A stretch of 64,000 bases of DNA, taken from contig NC_088301.1 of NCBI RefSeq assembly GCF_032854445.1, forward strand, positions 58,228,512-58,292,511, written 5' to 3'. The DNA comes from Liolophura sinensis. Taxonomy: Eukaryota; Mollusca; Polyplacophora; Chitonida; Chitonidae. The notes below the pieces were generated by a model. That model was given only the letters and a program-made list of their open reading frames with translations, was not told where the DNA came from and ran no database searches. The translations under genes and the position numbers were made by a program. Within the stretch, counting starts at the first letter, position 1. Each line of letters begins with the position of its first letter. Of the stretch, positions 62,891 to 64,000 are shown in pieces.

Positions 62891-64000
62891 GGCTCGTTAG
62901 CTACCTTTGCTGGGCCAGCCAGACTTACAGGCCTATCAGCGATGGAGACTGGAAGGGCTCGTCAGCTACCTTTACTAGGCCAGCCAGACTTACAGGCCTG
63001 TCAGTGATGGAGACTGGAAAGGCTCGTCAGCTACCTTTGCTAGGCCAGCCAGACTTACAGGCCTATCAGCGATGGAGACTGGAAGGGCTCGTCATCTACC
63101 TTTGCTAGGCCAGCCAGACTTACAGGCCTGTCAGCGATGGAGACTGGAAGGGCTCGTCAGCTACCTTTGCTAGGCCAGCCAGACTTACAGGCCTGTCAGC
63201 GATGGAGACTGGAAGGGCTCGTCAGCTACCTTTGCTAGGCCAGCCAGACTTACAGGCCTGTCAGCGATGGAAACTGGAAGGGCTCGTCAGCTACCTTTGC
63301 TAGGCCAGCCAGACTTACAGGCCTATCAGTGATGGAGACTGGAAGGGCTCGTCAGCTACCTTTGCTAGGCCAGCCAGACTTACAGGCCTTTCAGCGATGG
63401 AGACTGGAAGGGCTCGTCAGCTACCTTTGCTAGGCCAGCCAGACTTACAGGCCTTTCAGCGATGGAGACTGGAAAGGCTCGTCAGCTACCTTTGCTAGGC
63501 CAGCCAGACTTACAGGCCTGTCAGCGATGGAGACTGGAAGGGCTCGTCAGCTACCTTTGCTAGGCCAGCCAGACTTACAGGCCTGTCAGCGATGGAGACT
63601 GGAAGGGCTCGTCAGCTACCTTTGCTAGGCCAGCCAGACTTACAGGCCTGTCAGCGATGGAGACTGGAAGGGCTCGTCAGCTACCTTTGCTAGGCCAGCC
63701 AGACTTACAGGCCTGTCAGCGATGGAGACTGGAAGGGCTCGTCAGCTACCTTTGCTAGGCCAGCCAGACTTACAGGCCTGTCAGCGATAGAGACTGGAAG
63801 GGCTCGTCAGCTACCTTTGCTAGGCCAGCCAGACTTACAGGCCTGTCAGCGATGGAAACTGGAAGGGCTCGTCAGCTACCTTTACTAGGCCAGCCAGACT
63901 TACAGGCCTATCAGCGATGGAGACTGGAAGGGCTCGTCAGCTACCTTTGCTAGGCCAGCCAGACTTACAGGCCTTTCAGCGATGGAGACTGGAAGGGCTC
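62891..64000 (+). repeat. 65-bp minisatellite, about 17 units, runs off window
   Basis: GGCTCGTCAGCTACC recurs every 65 bp from 62891 (then 62956, 63021 and onward) to the last base. Units are nearly identical, differing at a few fixed positions (CCTGTCAGC/CCTATCAGC/CCTTTCAGC; TTTGC/TTTAC; GGAAGG/GGAAAG). The first unit (CTCGTTAGC, GCTGGGCC) is the most diverged. 65 is not a multiple of three and each unit carries an in-frame TAG in one phase, so it does not code. Confidence 0.97.

Overview
The window is nuclear DNA from a metazoan, most likely a mollusc. Genes are split by many introns with GT/AG borders, the DNA is AT-rich, and most of it is intronic or intergenic. Several dispersed SINE-like repeats end in the AAACACC-(A)AATAAA or GTACGACGTTAAACCC type of tail; I recall such tails from bivalve and gastropod genomes, but this could not be searched. 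No prokaryotic gene organisation, rRNA, CRISPR array or stand-alone tRNA gene was seen.

Two protein-coding genes can be reconstructed, both on the minus strand. (1) About 0.76-16.9 kb, possibly to 19.2 kb: a RhoGEF (DH-PH) gene of the PLEKHG5-like type. Its last visible exon stops at the beginning of the PH domain, so the 3' end lies outside the window. Twelve exons join in one frame for 471 codons. Five further upstream segments, less certain, would add a Ser/Pro-rich region and a Ras-binding-like domain. (2) 29.78-43.41 kb: a complete inosine-5'-monophosphate dehydrogenase (IMPDH) gene. It has 15 coding exons and encodes 514 residues, the length of human IMPDH2, with the catalytic Cys at residue 331. 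Its 3' UTR probably runs to about 28.2 kb. A full CRE palindrome lies 92 bp upstream of the ATG.

The rest is dominated by mobile and repetitive DNA. 19.2-28.2 kb holds two clusters of a ~67-bp satellite, SINE copies and a small hairpin. 47.9-51.25 kb is an almost complete but dead integrase-type (GINGER-like) DNA transposon with ~90-bp terminal inverted repeats, a TATA 4-bp target duplication, a 58-bp subterminal array and a broken spliced transposase. 51.9-54.6 kb is a nest of two SINEs, a deleted Ty3/gypsy LTR element (gag, integrase, RT-proximal linker) and a Penelope-like GIY-YIG remnant. 56.1-58.75 kb is an old 36-bp satellite that keeps long accidental reading frames open. 62.9 kb to the window end is a 65-bp minisatellite of about 17 units that runs off the window. 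A possible plus-strand first exon lies at 60.6 kb.

Exon borders were read by eye from splice consensus and phase agreement. No transcript or database evidence was available.
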